From Bacteroidales bacterium (GTDB lineage: Bacteria > Bacteroidota > Bacteroidia > Bacteroidales > UBA932), in NCBI GenBank assembly GCA_015060225.1, contig SUYX01000005.1:27794-91793 (forward strand): 64,000 nucleotides of DNA, given 5' to 3'. The notes beneath the pieces were generated by a model, which was given only the letters and a program-made list of their open reading frames with translations, searched no databases and was not told the DNA's origin. This document shows, one piece after another, positions 1 to 9,738 of this stretch (position 1 is the first letter of the stretch; every line of letters begins with the position of its first letter). A program made the translations under genes and the position numbers.

Positions 1-2360
1 GCATTCGATGCAGCAGCCAACAATACATCCGACTCTGAAATTGCACCTACAGCCTTGTGGATTACATTTACATGAATCTCCTCTGTTGAAAGTTTGATCA
101 ATGAATCTGACAATGCCTCAATTGAACCGTCCACATCTCCTTTGATGATAATATTGAGTTCCTGGAAGTTTCCAATTGCAATACGGCGTCCTATCTCTTC
201 CAGGGTAATATGTTTCTGTGTTCTCAAGCCCTGGATACGCAACAGCTGCTCCCTCTTGTTCGCAATATCTTTTGCCTCCTTCTCATCATCAAACACATTG
301 AAGTTCTCACCCGCTGTAGGGGCACCGTTCAAACCTAGAATTGATACCGGTGTTGAAGGGCCGGCCTCTGTAACCTTCTGCCCGCGCTCGTTGAACATCG
401 CCTTTACCTTACCGGTATAGCAGCCGCTCAACATTACATCTCCCACGTGAAGCGTACCTGCCTGCACAAGTATTGTTGCAAGGTATCCCCTACCCTTATC
501 CAATGAAGACTCAATAACAGAACCTACCGCCTTCTTGTTAGGGTTGGCCTTAAGTTCAAGCATATCTGCCTCAAGCAATACCTTCTCCAAAAGGTCATCA
601 ATGCCAATACCCTGTTTTGCAGAGATTTCCTGGCACTGGTATTTTCCGCCCCAGTCCTCTACCAGAATATTCATCTGGGAAAGCTGCTCACGAATCTTGT
701 CAGGGTTTGCCGCCGGCTTGTCTATCTTGTTGATTGCAAAAATCATAGGACATCCCGCAGCCTGTGCATGGCTGATTGCCTCCACGGTCTGTGGCATTAT
801 GGCATCATCGGCTGCAACAATGATAATTGCAAGGTCTGTAACCTTTGCTCCACGGGCACGCATAGCTGTAAACGCCTCGTGGCCTGGTGTATCAAGGAAT
901 GTAATTCTCCTTCCGCTTGGAAGCTTCACATTGTATGCTCCAATATGTTGGGTAATTCCACCGGCCTCACCTGCAATTACATTTGCCTTACGGATATAGT
1001 CCAGGAGAGATGTCTTACCATGGTCCACATGTCCCATTACGGTAACAATCGGAGGTCTCTCCTCCATCATCTCAGGTGTATCAACATCATTCTCCTCCTC
1101 TATAGTTTCCTGAATCTCTGCTGTCACAAAGTCAATCTTGTATCCGAACTCCTCTGCAACAAGTACAAGCGCCTCCGCATCAAGTCTCTGGTTGATTGAA
1201 ACCATAAGGCCCAAGTTCATACAAGCCTCTATAACTTTGATTACAGGAGTATTCATCATAGTTGAAAGCTCGTTTACAGTAACAAACTCAGTAACTTTGA
1301 GTACATTGCTGTTCATCTGCTCCAACTCTTCCTCCTCCATCATCCTCTGTACGTTCAACTCCCTCTTCTCTTTCCTGTATTTTGAGCCTTTGGTCTTGCC
1401 CTTGCCCTCTACCATCCTCTGGTAAGTCTCCTTAATCTGCTTCTGTACTGCATCCTCATCAATCTCAACCTTTATAGGCTTGAACTTGTCTTTCTTGTTC
1501 CCTTTTCCACCATTCTGGTTCTTGTTGTTCTGCTGATGCTTGTTGGCATTAGGTCCACCCTGGTGCTTGTTCTGGTTGTTGTGCCCACCACCCTGGTTCT
1601 GCTTGCCATTGTTCTGTTTTGATTCCTTGGCAACATCAACCTTCTCGTTCTTCTTGTGTATCCTCTCCCTCTTTCCACCGTTCTTGTTGTCAGAAGGTTT
1701 CTTGTCAAATACACTCAAATCTATCTTGCCCTGGATTTTTGGACCTTCCAGAGTCTTCACTACGGTTGCTATGTGGACAGGTTCAGCCGGTTTCTCCGGT
1801 GCTGCCGCTTTAGGTGCCTTCTCCTGCTGCTGTGGTTTTACTGCTGGGGGAACAGATTTTTGCTCCGCTTTAGGGTTGTCGGGAGTCTTCTCCACAGGTT
1901 TGTTCTCTTTTTGCACTGCAGGCCCCTGCTTCGGCTGAGGTGCCGGTTGAGGTGTCTCCACCTTCTTTACCTCCTCCTTCTTCTCATCTTCCTTCTTTTC
2001 AGATTGCTGTTCATTCTTAGGCTTGTCAAGATCTATCTTGTACAGCACTTTAGGACCTTTCACCTCCTCAACAGAGGTTTTAATGAACAATTCCTTCTCA
2101 GGCAGGATATCCTTCTCCACCTTTACATCTTTCTCGGTTATATCCTTTACCTTGATTGCAACCTTCTTCGATTCCTCCTTTACAATCTGCTCTTTCTTGA
2201 ACTCCTTGGCCACAAGAGCATACTGCTCACCGGTAAGTTTTGCTCCCGGATTGGAATCAATGTTAATACCTTTCTTATGCAGGAACTCAACCAGGGTACC
2301 CATCCCTATATTGAACTCTTTAAGCACTTTCCCAATTCTTATACTTTCGTTTGCTGTCAT
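1..2360 (-). CDS. infB: Translation initiation factor IF-2 (partial, C-terminus outside window)
   Basis: GTPase that places initiator tRNA on the 30S subunit and promotes subunit joining in the cytoplasm. About 786 codons are visible and the C-terminal domain is cut off by the window edge. Starting at ATG 2358-2360, residues 1-50 form the IF2 N-terminal domain. A long K/E/P/Q-rich linker follows, with an N/G/Q/H/K low-complexity stretch at about residues 215-290. The G domain starts near residue 433 with GHVDHGKTS (G1), DTPGHE (G3) and NKIDKP (G4). It is the last gene of a rimP-nusA-infB operon, 42 bp after nusA. A GGGGGA stretch lies 7 nt before the start, which is unusual in this lineage. 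Confidence 0.97.
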   Translation of the reverse strand, partial: MTANESIRIGKVLKEFNIGMGTLVEFLHKKGINIDSNPGAKLTGEQYALVAKEFKKEQIVKEESKKVAIKVKDITEKDVKVEKDILPEKELFIKTSVEEVKGPKVLYKIDLDKPKNEQQSEKKEDEKKEEVKKVETPQPAPQPKQGPAVQKENKPVEKTPDNPKAEQKSVPPAVKPQQQEKAPKAAAPEKPAEPVHIATVVKTLEGPKIQGKIDLSVFDKKPSDNKNGGKRERIHKKNEKVDVAKESKQNNGKQNQGGGHNNQNKHQGGPNANKHQQNNKNQNGGKGNKKDKFKPIKVEIDEDAVQKQIKETYQRMVEGKGKTKGSKYRKEKRELNVQRMMEEEELEQMNSNVLKVTEFVTVNELSTMMNTPVIKVIEACMNLGLMVSINQRLDAEALVLVAEEFGYKIDFVTAEIQETIEEENDVDTPEMMEERPPIVTVMGHVDHGKTSLLDYIRKANVIAGEAGGITQHIGAYNVKLPSGRRITFLDTPGHEAFTAMRARGAKVTDLAIIIVAADDAIMPQTVEAISHAQAAGCPMIFAINKIDKPAANPDKIREQLSQMNILVEDWGGKYQCQEISAKQGIGIDDLLEKVLLEADMLELKANPNKKAVGSVIESSLDKGRGYLATILVQAGTLHVGDVMLSGCYTGKVKAMFNERGQKVTEAGPSTPVSILGLNGAPTAGENFNVFDDEKEAKDIANKREQLLRIQGLRTQKHITLEEIGRRIAIGNFQELNIIIKGDVDGSIEALSDSLIKLSTEEIHVNVIHKAVGAISESDVLLAAASN

Positions 2361-2402
2361 ATTATATCCCCCATTTTAATTCAACTCTAATTTAACTCAA
2401 TC

Positions 2403-3629
2403 TTAGTCCTCAAACTCAGATTTAAGGATGTTCTGTACCTCAATAACTGTCTCCTCCTCCAAATCTGCACGTTTTACAATATCCTGTACAGACAGAGCAA
2501 GTACACTCTTGGCAGTATCACATCCTATACCCTTGAGGGCATCAATTATCCACTGGTCAATCTCGTCATTGAACTCGCTCAACAATACATCCTCTTCCTC
2601 CTCATCAAGTTCTCTGAATACCTCTATCTCCTGTCCTACAAGCATACTTGCAAGCTTGATGTTGCTACCGTTCTTTCCAATTGCCAGAGATACCTCACTT
2701 GGTTTCAGCCATACGCTTATGTGCCCCTCCTCAACTTTGATTGAAGAGATCTTTGCAGGACTCAATGCCCTCTGCACAAGAAGCTGTGTGTTTGAAGTCC
2801 AGTTGATGATATCAATGTTCTCATTCTTGAGTTCCCTTACAATACCGTGGATACGCGAACCTTTTACACCTACACAAGCACCTACAGGATCTATTCTGTC
2901 ATCATATGACTCAACAGCCACCTTAGCCCTCTCACCAGGAATGCGCACAATCTTCTTTATTGTAATGAGACCGTCAAAAATCTCAGGAACCTCCTGCTCA
3001 AACAGCCTCTCCAGGAACATTGGAGCAGTTCTTGAAAGGATAATCACAGGGTTGTTGTTCTTCATCTCAACCTTTGAAATCACAGCCCTTACAGACTCAC
3101 CCTTGCGGAAAAAGTCAGAAGGAATCTGCTCAGATTTTGGCAAAAGCAGCTCGTTACCATCCTCATCAAGGACAAGCACCTCCTTCTTCCATGCCTGGTA
3201 AACCTCACCAACCATAACCTCACCTATTCTGTCCCTGTAGGCATTGTAAAGGTTTGCCTTCTCAATATCCATGATTCTTCCCGACAAATTCTGTCTCAGG
3301 TTAAGAATACCCCTTCTGCCGAAACTTGCAAGTTTCACCTCTTCAGTAAACTCCTCACCAATTTCATATGAGCTGTCAATCTTGTCAACCTCCTCTTTTG
3401 AAATTTCGGTATTGGGATCCTCAACTGTCTCAACTACAGTTCTGTTCCTCCAAATCTCAAAATCTCCTTTATCAATATTGATGATAATGTCAAAATTGTC
3501 GGCAGTGCCGTACATTTTTGCAAGCTGGGTGCGGAAAATATCCTCCAACACGCTCATCATTGTTGGGCGATCGATGTTTTTAAGCTCTTTAAATTCAGCA
3601 AATGTGCTAATCAAATTAAGACCTTCCAT
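2403..3629 (-). CDS. nusA: Transcription termination/antitermination factor NusA
   Basis: RNA polymerase-binding elongation factor acting in pausing, termination and antitermination. The chosen start (ATG at 3627-3629) gives 408 residues. An upstream in-frame extension to 3683 would overlap rimP and has no family counterpart. The N-terminal polymerase-binding domain covers roughly residues 1-120, followed by an S1 domain. Two KH domains show the GxxG loops GVKG (about residue 257) and GKNG (about residue 325). The C-terminus is acidic (ELDEEEEDVLLSEF) and ends in a short helical repeat. The gene lies between rimP and infB, the standard bacterial order, so co-transcription is likely. Confidence 0.97.
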   Translation of the reverse strand: MEGLNLISTFAEFKELKNIDRPTMMSVLEDIFRTQLAKMYGTADNFDIIINIDKGDFEIWRNRTVVETVEDPNTEISKEEVDKIDSSYEIGEEFTEEVKLASFGRRGILNLRQNLSGRIMDIEKANLYNAYRDRIGEVMVGEVYQAWKKEVLVLDEDGNELLLPKSEQIPSDFFRKGESVRAVISKVEMKNNNPVIILSRTAPMFLERLFEQEVPEIFDGLITIKKIVRIPGERAKVAVESYDDRIDPVGACVGVKGSRIHGIVRELKNENIDIINWTSNTQLLVQRALSPAKISSIKVEEGHISVWLKPSEVSLAIGKNGSNIKLASMLVGQEIEVFRELDEEEEDVLLSEFNDEIDQWIIDALKGIGCDTAKSVLALSVQDIVKRADLEEETVIEVQNILKSEFED

Positions 3630-3655
3630 TTTATATGTTTTTATTTTATACGTTT

Positions 3656-4132
3656 TTACTTGAATTTTATAACCGGCTTGCACGATTTTATGCCGTCATA
3701 TGAAAACATGGTTACGGTATCCTGCTGCACCTTCTTCTTGCTTCCCTCAACTTTCACCATTTTGCTCACCGTAACTTCAAATCCCTCCTCATTTGCACTT
3801 GAAAGAATACCCTTCATTTTTCCTCCACCCTTCACAACCACTTCCACTTCATTCCCGATAAATTTCCGGTACTGCTGGAGCACCTTGAAAGGCTGGTCAA
3901 GCCCCGCCGAAGTAACTGTGAGCGAATAGTCCTCCACATCCCTGTCAAAAACACCTGACACAATATGGTCTATATCCACACAATTCTCAATTTTTACATC
4001 ACCCTCACTGCTCTCCACAGCAATTGTGATGTCATTGTCCTTTGATATCTCAATATCAACCAGAAAGAGACCTTTCTCCGTCAAATATCCGGCTATAACG
4101 CCGCTCAATGCTTCTGCTGTAATCATAATCAT
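3656..4132 (-). CDS. rimP: Ribosome maturation factor RimP
   Basis: Assembly factor for the 30S ribosomal subunit, first gene of the rimP-nusA-infB operon. The 158-residue protein has the RimP layout: an alpha/beta N-terminal domain with [14 protein letters not shown] and [12 protein letters not shown] (the SxGLDRPL-type motif), then a small SH3-like C-terminal domain ending in CKPVIKFK. Two in-frame ATGs (4132 and 4126) are possible. A near-consensus -7 box (CATATTTG on the minus strand, plus-strand 4134-4141) sits so close that transcription would begin at about the second ATG, so a leaderless mRNA is possible. The gene diverges from lpxD. Confidence 0.95.
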   Translation of the reverse strand: MIMITAEALSGVIAGYLTEKGLFLVDIEISKDNDITIAVESSEGDVKIENCVDIDHIVSGVFDRDVEDYSLTVTSAGLDQPFKVLQQYRKFIGNEVEVVVKGGGKMKGILSSANEEGFEVTVSKMVKVEGSKKKVQQDTVTMFSYDGIKSCKPVIKFK

Positions 4133-4240
4133 TCAAATATGACAAAGGGCAACCGCGCGCGGTCACCCTCAAGCCTTTCTTTACAACTGCAAAGGAACAA
4201 AAAATCTTGTATAAAAACAAATTATCTCATAAATTATTAT

Positions 4241-4248
4241 TATTTTTG
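4241..4248 (+). promoter_or_regulatory. Predicted -7 box (TATTTTTG) for lpxD
   Basis: TATTTTTG matches the Bacteroidota TAnnTTTG -7 consensus and lies 25 nt before the chosen lpxD ATG. No convincing -33 TTTG was found at 19-21 nt spacing. Confidence 0.5.
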
Positions 4249-4273
4249 CTCTGTTATACAGAGAATGACACTT

Positions 4274-5263
4274 ATGGAAGTTACAGCTGAAGTAATCGCA
4301 CAACATTTCAATGGAGAAATTATTGGAGACCCTACAGTAAAGGTCTCTTCTGTGGCAAAAATTGAGCAGGGAAAACCGGGGAACGTCTGTTTCCTTGCCA
4401 ATCCCAAATATGAACAGCACCTTTACACATGCAAGGCAAGTGTAATAATCATAAACAGAACATTCAAGCCAAAGGAGCCTGTTGCCCCTACCCTTATCCT
4501 TGTAGACAACGCCTACGAGGCTGTGGCATCGTTGCTTGATCTTCTGAACACCCTCAAGAAAGCGAAGAAGAGCGGCCGTGCTTGGAGTTCAAAATGCGCA
4601 TGGAGCGCCAAGTTGGGAAAAGGTGTATGGTTGGGAGACTTCTCTTTTGTCGGGAAGAAGAGCAGGATTGGAAAGGATACCCAGATTTACCCTCAGGTAT
4701 ATATAGGCAACGATGTTACCATTGGCGAGAACTGTACCCTCTACCCGGGAGTAAAGATTTATGACGGGTGCAAAATTGGAGACAACTGTATCCTTCATGC
4801 AAACGTGGTGGTTGGATCTGACGGATTCGGATTTGCCCCAAAGGAGGACGGTTCATATAAGAAAATTCCACAGACAGGTATAGTTACAATTGAAGATGAT
4901 GTTGAGATTGGTGCAAATACCGTTGTGGACAGGGCCACTATGGGAACTACCCTCATAAAGAAGGGTGTAAAATTGGACAACCTCATACAGGTGGCTCACA
5001 ATGTGGAGATTGGCGAACACACGGTAATGGCGGCACAGACCGGAGTTGCAGGCTCGACAAAAATTGGTGCAAAATGTATTATAGGTGGCCAGGTAGGCTT
5101 TGCAGGACACCTCACTATCCATGACAGGACAAGCATAGGTGCACAGGCAGGTATTCTGGGCAACACCAAGAAAGAGGGGGAAACATTGATGGGAAGCCCG
5201 GCTTTTGACTACAAACAGTATCTCAAGTGTTACGCCCTGTTTAGGAAACTACCGAACAAATAA
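4274..5263 (+). CDS. lpxD: UDP-3-O-(3-hydroxyacyl)glucosamine N-acyltransferase LpxD
   Basis: Third step of lipid A synthesis: transfers a 3-hydroxyacyl chain from acyl-ACP to the 2-amino group of UDP-3-O-acyl-glucosamine. The N-terminal UDP-binding domain is about residues 1-100 ([20 protein letters not shown]), followed by a left-handed beta-helix of hexapeptide repeats ([16 protein letters not shown]) and the catalytic-histidine region ([14 protein letters not shown]). I chose ATG 4274 (329 residues) because family members begin MEF/MEV. ATG 4265 would add three residues. The longer open frame back to 4139 runs through A/T-rich promoter sequence and is not credible. It heads the lipid A cluster lpxD-lpxC-fabZ-lpxA. 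Confidence 0.95.
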   Translation: MEVTAEVIAQHFNGEIIGDPTVKVSSVAKIEQGKPGNVCFLANPKYEQHLYTCKASVIIINRTFKPKEPVAPTLILVDNAYEAVASLLDLLNTLKKAKKSGRAWSSKCAWSAKLGKGVWLGDFSFVGKKSRIGKDTQIYPQVYIGNDVTIGENCTLYPGVKIYDGCKIGDNCILHANVVVGSDGFGFAPKEDGSYKKIPQTGIVTIEDDVEIGANTVVDRATMGTTLIKKGVKLDNLIQVAHNVEIGEHTVMAAQTGVAGSTKIGAKCIIGGQVGFAGHLTIHDRTSIGAQAGILGNTKKEGETLMGSPAFDYKQYLKCYALFRKLPNK

Positions 5264-5264
5264 C

Positions 5265-5272
5265 TATATTTG
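5265..5272 (+). promoter_or_regulatory. Predicted -7 box (TATATTTG) for lpxC
   Basis: TATATTTG just after the lpxD stop matches TAnnTTTG exactly and lies 30 nt before the lpxC ATG. It suggests that lpxC-fabZ-lpxA can be transcribed separately from lpxD. Confidence 0.5.
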
Positions 5273-5302
5273 TATTTTGAACCTAATACCTCAAACACAT
5301 AT

Positions 5303-6214
5303 ATGAACAACAAACAACACACGCTGAAGTGCAAATATACATTCCAAGGGAAAGGACTCCATACCGGCAGGAACGTTACAATGGTTCTGGAGCCTGCACC
5401 GGCTGACCATGGAATAAAGTTCAAAAGGGTTGACCTTGGTGAAGATGCTGTTATAGATGCCCTTGTGGATTATGTTACAACCACAGCCAGAGGAACTACA
5501 CTGGAAAAGGGAGATGTGAAAATCTCCACCCTTGAGCACCTTATGGCAACTTTCAACGGACTTGGTATAGACAACGCCCTCGTATCTATGGATGCCCAGG
5601 AGGTGCCTATTCTCGACGGCAGTGCAAAACCGTATGTGGAAGCCATATGCAAGGACGGCCTTGTAGAGCAGGATGCTCCAAGGAAATATCTTGAACTGAA
5701 GGACAAGATTGTTTACAGGAACGAGAAAACAGGTTCTGAGATTATCATAATGCCTGATGACCATTTTTCAGTTGACCTCATGATTGACTATAACTCAAAG
5801 GTCCTTGGCAACCAATATGCAAGATTGGATGAAACCACAGATTTTGCAAAGGACATTGCCCCATGCAGAACTTTCGTATTCTTCCACGAGCTTGAACCCC
5901 TTTTCAAGAACAACCTCATTAAAGGAGGCGACCTTGACAACGCCATTGTGATTGTTGAGCATCCGGTACCACAGGAGGAGCTTGACCGTCTTGCAGGAGT
6001 ATTCAACACCACATCCCTGGAGAGGGCTCCGGAAGGATATCTCAACCATCTGGAACTCAGATTTTCAAATGAGTGCGCAAGGCACAAGCTGCTTGATATA
6101 ATGGGAGACTTTGCCCTTATAGGCGCCCCTCTTAAGGCAAAAGTAATAGGATATAAAACCGGACACGGTATAAATACACAATTGGCTAAAATCATTAAAG
6201 AATATGGAAAATAA
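5303..6214 (+). CDS. lpxC: UDP-3-O-acyl-N-acetylglucosamine deacetylase LpxC (unfused form)
   Basis: Zinc enzyme for the committed step of lipid A synthesis. The 303 residues from ATG 5303 contain the complete deacetylase: GKGLHTG at the N-terminus, STLEHLMA with a zinc histidine, NECARHKLLDIMGD (zinc His and Asp) and KTGHGIN (general-acid His). In many Bacteroidales LpxC is the N-terminal half of a roughly 460-residue LpxC-FabZ fusion. Here LpxC ends at TAA 6212-6214, and FabZ starts 11 bp earlier in the next frame. The two lengths together (462) equal the usual fusion, so this looks like a fused gene split by a one-base offset. Confidence 0.95.
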   Translation: MNNKQHTLKCKYTFQGKGLHTGRNVTMVLEPAPADHGIKFKRVDLGEDAVIDALVDYVTTTARGTTLEKGDVKISTLEHLMATFNGLGIDNALVSMDAQEVPILDGSAKPYVEAICKDGLVEQDAPRKYLELKDKIVYRNEKTGSEIIIMPDDHFSVDLMIDYNSKVLGNQYARLDETTDFAKDIAPCRTFVFFHELEPLFKNNLIKGGDLDNAIVIVEHPVPQEELDRLAGVFNTTSLERAPEGYLNHLELRFSNECARHKLLDIMGDFALIGAPLKAKVIGYKTGHGINTQLAKIIKEYGK

Positions 6215-6683
6215 TGTACCAAAATACGATCCCAATGCGGCACCGGTACTTGATGTAAACGGGATAAAGAAACTTCTTCCCCACCGTCCTCCATTTTTGA
6301 TGGTTGACAGAATTACAGAAATAGGAGAAGATTATGTAATAGGTATAAAGACAATAGGTGTAAACGAAGGGTTCTTCCAGGGACATTTCCCTCAGGAACC
6401 TGTGATGCCTGGTGTACTCATTGTTGAGGCTATGGCTCAGGTTGGAGGAATTCTGGTACTTACCAGTGTTGACGAGCCTGAAAAATACTCAACCTATTTT
6501 GCAAAAATAGACAATACAAAATTCAGGAGGAAAGTGATTCCTGGAGATGTTCTGGTATTCAGGCTAAAGATTACCCAACCGCTCAGAAGGTCCATTGTGT
6601 GCATGCACGGAGAGGCATATGTAGGGGACACTCTGGTATGTGAGAGCGATATGGTAGCACAAGTAATTAAAAATAAGGAATAA
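6204..6683 (+). CDS. fabZ: 3-hydroxyacyl-ACP dehydratase FabZ
   Basis: Dehydrates 3-hydroxyacyl-ACP in fatty-acid elongation and competes with LpxA/LpxD for the same substrate pool. The 159 residues carry the hot-dog fold signatures LLPHRPPFLMVD and GHFPQEPVMPGVLIVEAMAQ with the catalytic His and Glu. The first 20 residues (KYDPNAAPVLDVNGIKKLL) resemble the linker that joins LpxC to FabZ in fused homologues. That is unexpected for a free-standing enzyme and supports recent fission. The ORF overlaps the lpxC end by 11 bp in the +1 frame and precedes lpxA by 21 bp. Confidence 0.94.
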   Translation: MENNVPKYDPNAAPVLDVNGIKKLLPHRPPFLMVDRITEIGEDYVIGIKTIGVNEGFFQGHFPQEPVMPGVLIVEAMAQVGGILVLTSVDEPEKYSTYFAKIDNTKFRRKVIPGDVLVFRLKITQPLRRSIVCMHGEAYVGDTLVCESDMVAQVIKNKE

Positions 6684-6704
6684 CAACACATTTAAAAAGT
6701 ATAT

Positions 6705-7499
6705 ATGGAAAGTTCTTTTGTTCATCCTAATGCCAAGATTGGTGCTAACGTAAAGATTCATCCATTCTGCTACATTGCAGAGAATGTAGAAATCGGAGAC
6801 AACTGTGAGATTGGGCCCAACGCCACAATTTATGACTATGTAAAGATGGGCAACAACTGTAGGGTGTTTCCTGGTGCAGTTGTAGGAGCCATTCCACAAG
6901 ACCTTAAATTTGAGGACGAGATATCATACGTTGAAATAGGCAACAATGTAACCATCAGGGAGTGCGCCACCATCAACCGCGGTACTGCTGCCAGCGGCAA
7001 GGGAAAGACAATTGTAGGGAACAATACCCTCATCATGTCATACGCACATGTAGCCCATGACTGTGAGGTTGGAAACAATTGTATCCTTGTAAGCTATGTA
7101 GGAATAGCAGGTGAGACCAAAGTTGACGACTGGGCAATCATAGGAGGTGCATCTGCAGCCCACCAGTTCTCAAATATTGGAGCACATGCAATGGTTGCAG
7201 GCGGTTCCCGCATAGGTAAAGATGTTCCACCATATGCAATGGCTGGCAAACTACCTCTTTCATACTGTGGAATAAATATAGTAGGATTGCGCAGAAGGGG
7301 CTTTACAGTTGAACAGATTGAGAGAATCAAGGAGATCTACAAGACAATCTACATGAGCGGTCTGAATGTTTCAGCTGCCTGCAAGAAAGTTGAAGAGGAG
7401 TTTGAGGAGAGTGTTGAGAAGAGGACAATCCTTGATTTCATTGCACGCTCAAAGAGGGGCATCATCAGATACAACCCTAAAGCTGTAGCAGACGAATAA
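6705..7499 (+). CDS. lpxA: Acyl-ACP--UDP-N-acetylglucosamine O-acyltransferase LpxA
   Basis: First enzyme of lipid A synthesis; it acylates UDP-GlcNAc at the 3-hydroxyl. The 264 residues form a hexapeptide-repeat beta helix (HPNAKIGANVKIHPFCYIAE and similar turns, residues 1-185) with the catalytic region MSYAHVAHDCEVGNN. The LpxA-type helical C-terminal domain follows (GLRRRGFTVEQIERIKEIYK). Length and order match the family. It closes the lpxD-lpxC-fabZ-lpxA cluster, placing three consecutive lipid A steps and FabZ together. Confidence 0.97.
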   Translation: MESSFVHPNAKIGANVKIHPFCYIAENVEIGDNCEIGPNATIYDYVKMGNNCRVFPGAVVGAIPQDLKFEDEISYVEIGNNVTIRECATINRGTAASGKGKTIVGNNTLIMSYAHVAHDCEVGNNCILVSYVGIAGETKVDDWAIIGGASAAHQFSNIGAHAMVAGGSRIGKDVPPYAMAGKLPLSYCGINIVGLRRRGFTVEQIERIKEIYKTIYMSGLNVSAACKKVEEEFEESVEKRTILDFIARSKRGIIRYNPKAVADE

Positions 7500-7515
7500 C
7501 AAGATCTTTTTTAAA

Positions 7516-8199
7516 ATGGTTTTTGAGACATCCCTTTTAAGCACTGCCTACTTCCCTCCCATTGAGTATTTTGCGGCAATTGCAAACTCTGTCAGGGCTG
7601 AGATAGAGAGCGGGGAGATGTATCAGAAACAGTCATACAGAACCCGTTGTCACATTAATGGTGCCAACGGGTTACTTGTACTCACACTGCCTGTATTGAG
7701 AAGTGCAGCCAAGGAAAATGGAACTGGAAGCCACAAACTCCCCACATCCCAACTTAAGATAGATTACTCGAAGCCATGGCTGCTCCAGCACAAAAGGGCC
7801 CTTGAAGCTGCTTATATGTCATCCCCGTTCTTTGAATACTATATGGATGATATATACGGAATACTTGATTCTGGTGAAGAATCGCTGCTTACCCTAAACA
7901 CCCGGCTTACACACAAAATTGCTGAACTTATAGGGATAGAAACCCCTATCGTACTCAACGACGGTGAGTTCATCCAACCCGGATCTGACGAACTTGCATC
8001 AAGAAAAATATCAGATTTCAGGGAATCTGTCCATCCAAAGAGGGATTCAGGTCTGCTTGAAAGGCTGAAACTTAATAAGCCCTACTGGCAGGTATTCTCC
8101 GGCAAGCAGGGCTTTGTACAAAATCTCTCAATATTGGACCTTCTCTTTAATGAAGGTCCCAATTCCATCTCTTTCCTAGAATTTGAATCCCACAGATAG
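7516..8199 (+). CDS. WbqC-like family protein
   Basis: A 227-residue protein of the WbqC-like family, whose members often lie in or near polysaccharide or lipid A loci; the biochemical role is not firmly established. Family features are the opening LLSTAYFPPIEYFAAI, the YRTRCHINGANGLLVLTLPV segment and KIDYSKPWLLQHKRALEAAY. It follows lpxA by 16 bp and is probably in the same transcript. Its last 24 bp overlap the end of the convergent FadL-like gene, so the two mRNAs would be complementary at their 3' ends. Confidence 0.85.
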   Translation: MVFETSLLSTAYFPPIEYFAAIANSVRAEIESGEMYQKQSYRTRCHINGANGLLVLTLPVLRSAAKENGTGSHKLPTSQLKIDYSKPWLLQHKRALEAAYMSSPFFEYYMDDIYGILDSGEESLLTLNTRLTHKIAELIGIETPIVLNDGEFIQPGSDELASRKISDFRESVHPKRDSGLLERLKLNKPYWQVFSGKQGFVQNLSILDLLFNEGPNSISFLEFESHR

Positions 8200-9717
8200 C
8201 AACAGTTTCCAGTTGCCGTATCTGCTTGTACCTACAGGTGCAGGGACTGTTGTATCTCCATATAAAGCAAAACTCTCCTCAGGTTTGCCCAACAACTGCT
8301 GGTATGTAAGATCAACAAAGAAATCACTTGCCCACAAAGGCCACACATATCCAACACCCAAAGAACCCACTTTACGCTCTCCGTCAGATGTACCTCCGGA
8401 ATAAGGGGATGAATAATACTGATAACCGGCCCTTACAGCAAATGCAGAGTTTACATTTATCTCTGCCCCCAATCTCAATATATCCTGTTTTGTAAAGAGC
8501 TTGCGGATATCACTGTTCTCAACATCGTAACCGAACTCATAATCCGCATCCTTCAACTTTGCCTTAGTATAGTCCACACTCTCATAATCGGCACTGATTA
8601 CACCTCTGTTCCCCAACATTACCGCAACACCGGCATTCCACCTGAAAGGGGTATTGAGCCTGTAGTTATAGGTACCAAGAGGAGAAATCAGATTCTGTCT
8701 GTACCCGTCATTGAACTCCGAAGCAATGCCGTTCTCCCACTCCTCACTCAGATACATCCATGTAGGTGTAGAAATGCTTGCCCCCAGCCTCAGCCAATTT
8801 ACAGGAAGATAAATCAGACCCGCCTTCAAGTTGATGCCTGTACCGGTAGCCTTATATCTGTATCCGTACGAAAAATAATCAAATCCCGACTGGAAATCTG
8901 CACTGTTGGCCGCCTCTTCCGAGAGCCTCTCCTCATATTTGTATACAATACTCTGTATTCCCATATTTACTCCAACAAACAATTTGTCAGAGAAGTTTCC
9001 ACCCCAGTTGATGACAGCCTCGGTCACATTGCCCACAGACTCCGCAGTAAATCTCTGCGCCAGTTCTCCCCCTACAAAGATATCATTGCCGTCCAGATTC
9101 TCGGTTGCAGCATAGTAGAGGTCAGCCGTTCCTGGAAGAGTATCCAGCAAAGATGCATTCCAGGCAAGAATTGAATTCCAGGAGGCATTGCTCAGATAGA
9201 AAGGGTCATTATAGTCGGCCAGATCCATATTTGGGGCATAAATGCCGTCAGTATCATAAGCCAGGCTGGCAAGCCAGCTTGAAGCATCTGTCCTGCCATA
9301 CACCTTACTGGAGCTGGTAAAATTATTCTGTTTATTGAGCAGAAGTCCCACACTCCATCTTACCAGGCCACTGCTCTTGCCTGTAGAATAGGAACCCACA
9401 TAACCTAAGTTTGCAATTCCTGCCCTTGTCTTGTTTGCAGAAGATGAGAATCCAAGATAATCAGACTCCGTATTGGCAACAGTAACCGTAGGGGTGAACA
9501 TGAACTCCGAATACCGGTACACAGCACTGGATGCGGGATTTACAGTCAGACCTCCCATATCACCGCCAAGCGCCACAAAGGCATTTCCCATAGCCACACT
9601 TCTTGCTGTACCCTCTGCAAACTGCTCCGAATAGCGCAATGCGTCATATGCATTCTGCGCATGGATACCGGCAGCCATCAATATTGCTACCGGAACCAAT
9701 ATGAATTTCCTGAACAT
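8176..9717 (-). CDS. FadL/OmpP1-like outer-membrane beta-barrel protein
   Basis: Predicted outer-membrane barrel of 513 residues, similar in layout to the FadL-type proteins often labelled hemin receptor or OmpP1 in Bacteroidales. A signal peptide (FILVPVAILMAAGIHAQ) precedes the hallmark N-terminal stretch ARSVAMGNAFVALGGDMGGL and NPAS. Alternating aromatic strands fill the rest, and the chain ends in GNWKLLLSVGFKF with a terminal Phe as expected for Bam insertion. ATG 9717 is preferred over the TTG three codons upstream. The substrate is unknown. It lies 21 bp after the W/H-rich lipoprotein gene on the same strand, possibly an operon. Confidence 0.8.
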   Translation of the reverse strand: MFRKFILVPVAILMAAGIHAQNAYDALRYSEQFAEGTARSVAMGNAFVALGGDMGGLTVNPASSAVYRYSEFMFTPTVTVANTESDYLGFSSSANKTRAGIANLGYVGSYSTGKSSGLVRWSVGLLLNKQNNFTSSSKVYGRTDASSWLASLAYDTDGIYAPNMDLADYNDPFYLSNASWNSILAWNASLLDTLPGTADLYYAATENLDGNDIFVGGELAQRFTAESVGNVTEAVINWGGNFSDKLFVGVNMGIQSIVYKYEERLSEEAANSADFQSGFDYFSYGYRYKATGTGINLKAGLIYLPVNWLRLGASISTPTWMYLSEEWENGIASEFNDGYRQNLISPLGTYNYRLNTPFRWNAGVAVMLGNRGVISADYESVDYTKAKLKDADYEFGYDVENSDIRKLFTKQDILRLGAEINVNSAFAVRAGYQYYSSPYSGGTSDGERKVGSLGVGYVWPLWASDFFVDLTYQQLLGKPEESFALYGDTTVPAPVGTSRYGNWKLLLSVGFKF

Positions 9718-9738
9718 AATCTCCAATATTAAAAATTT

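Noticed and set aside
535..2390. Several long plus-strand open frames (154, 132 and 244 codons) opposite infB
   Set aside because: They are antisense to a clearly conserved IF-2 gene, have Ser/Phe/Leu-biased composition typical of shadow frames and match no family.
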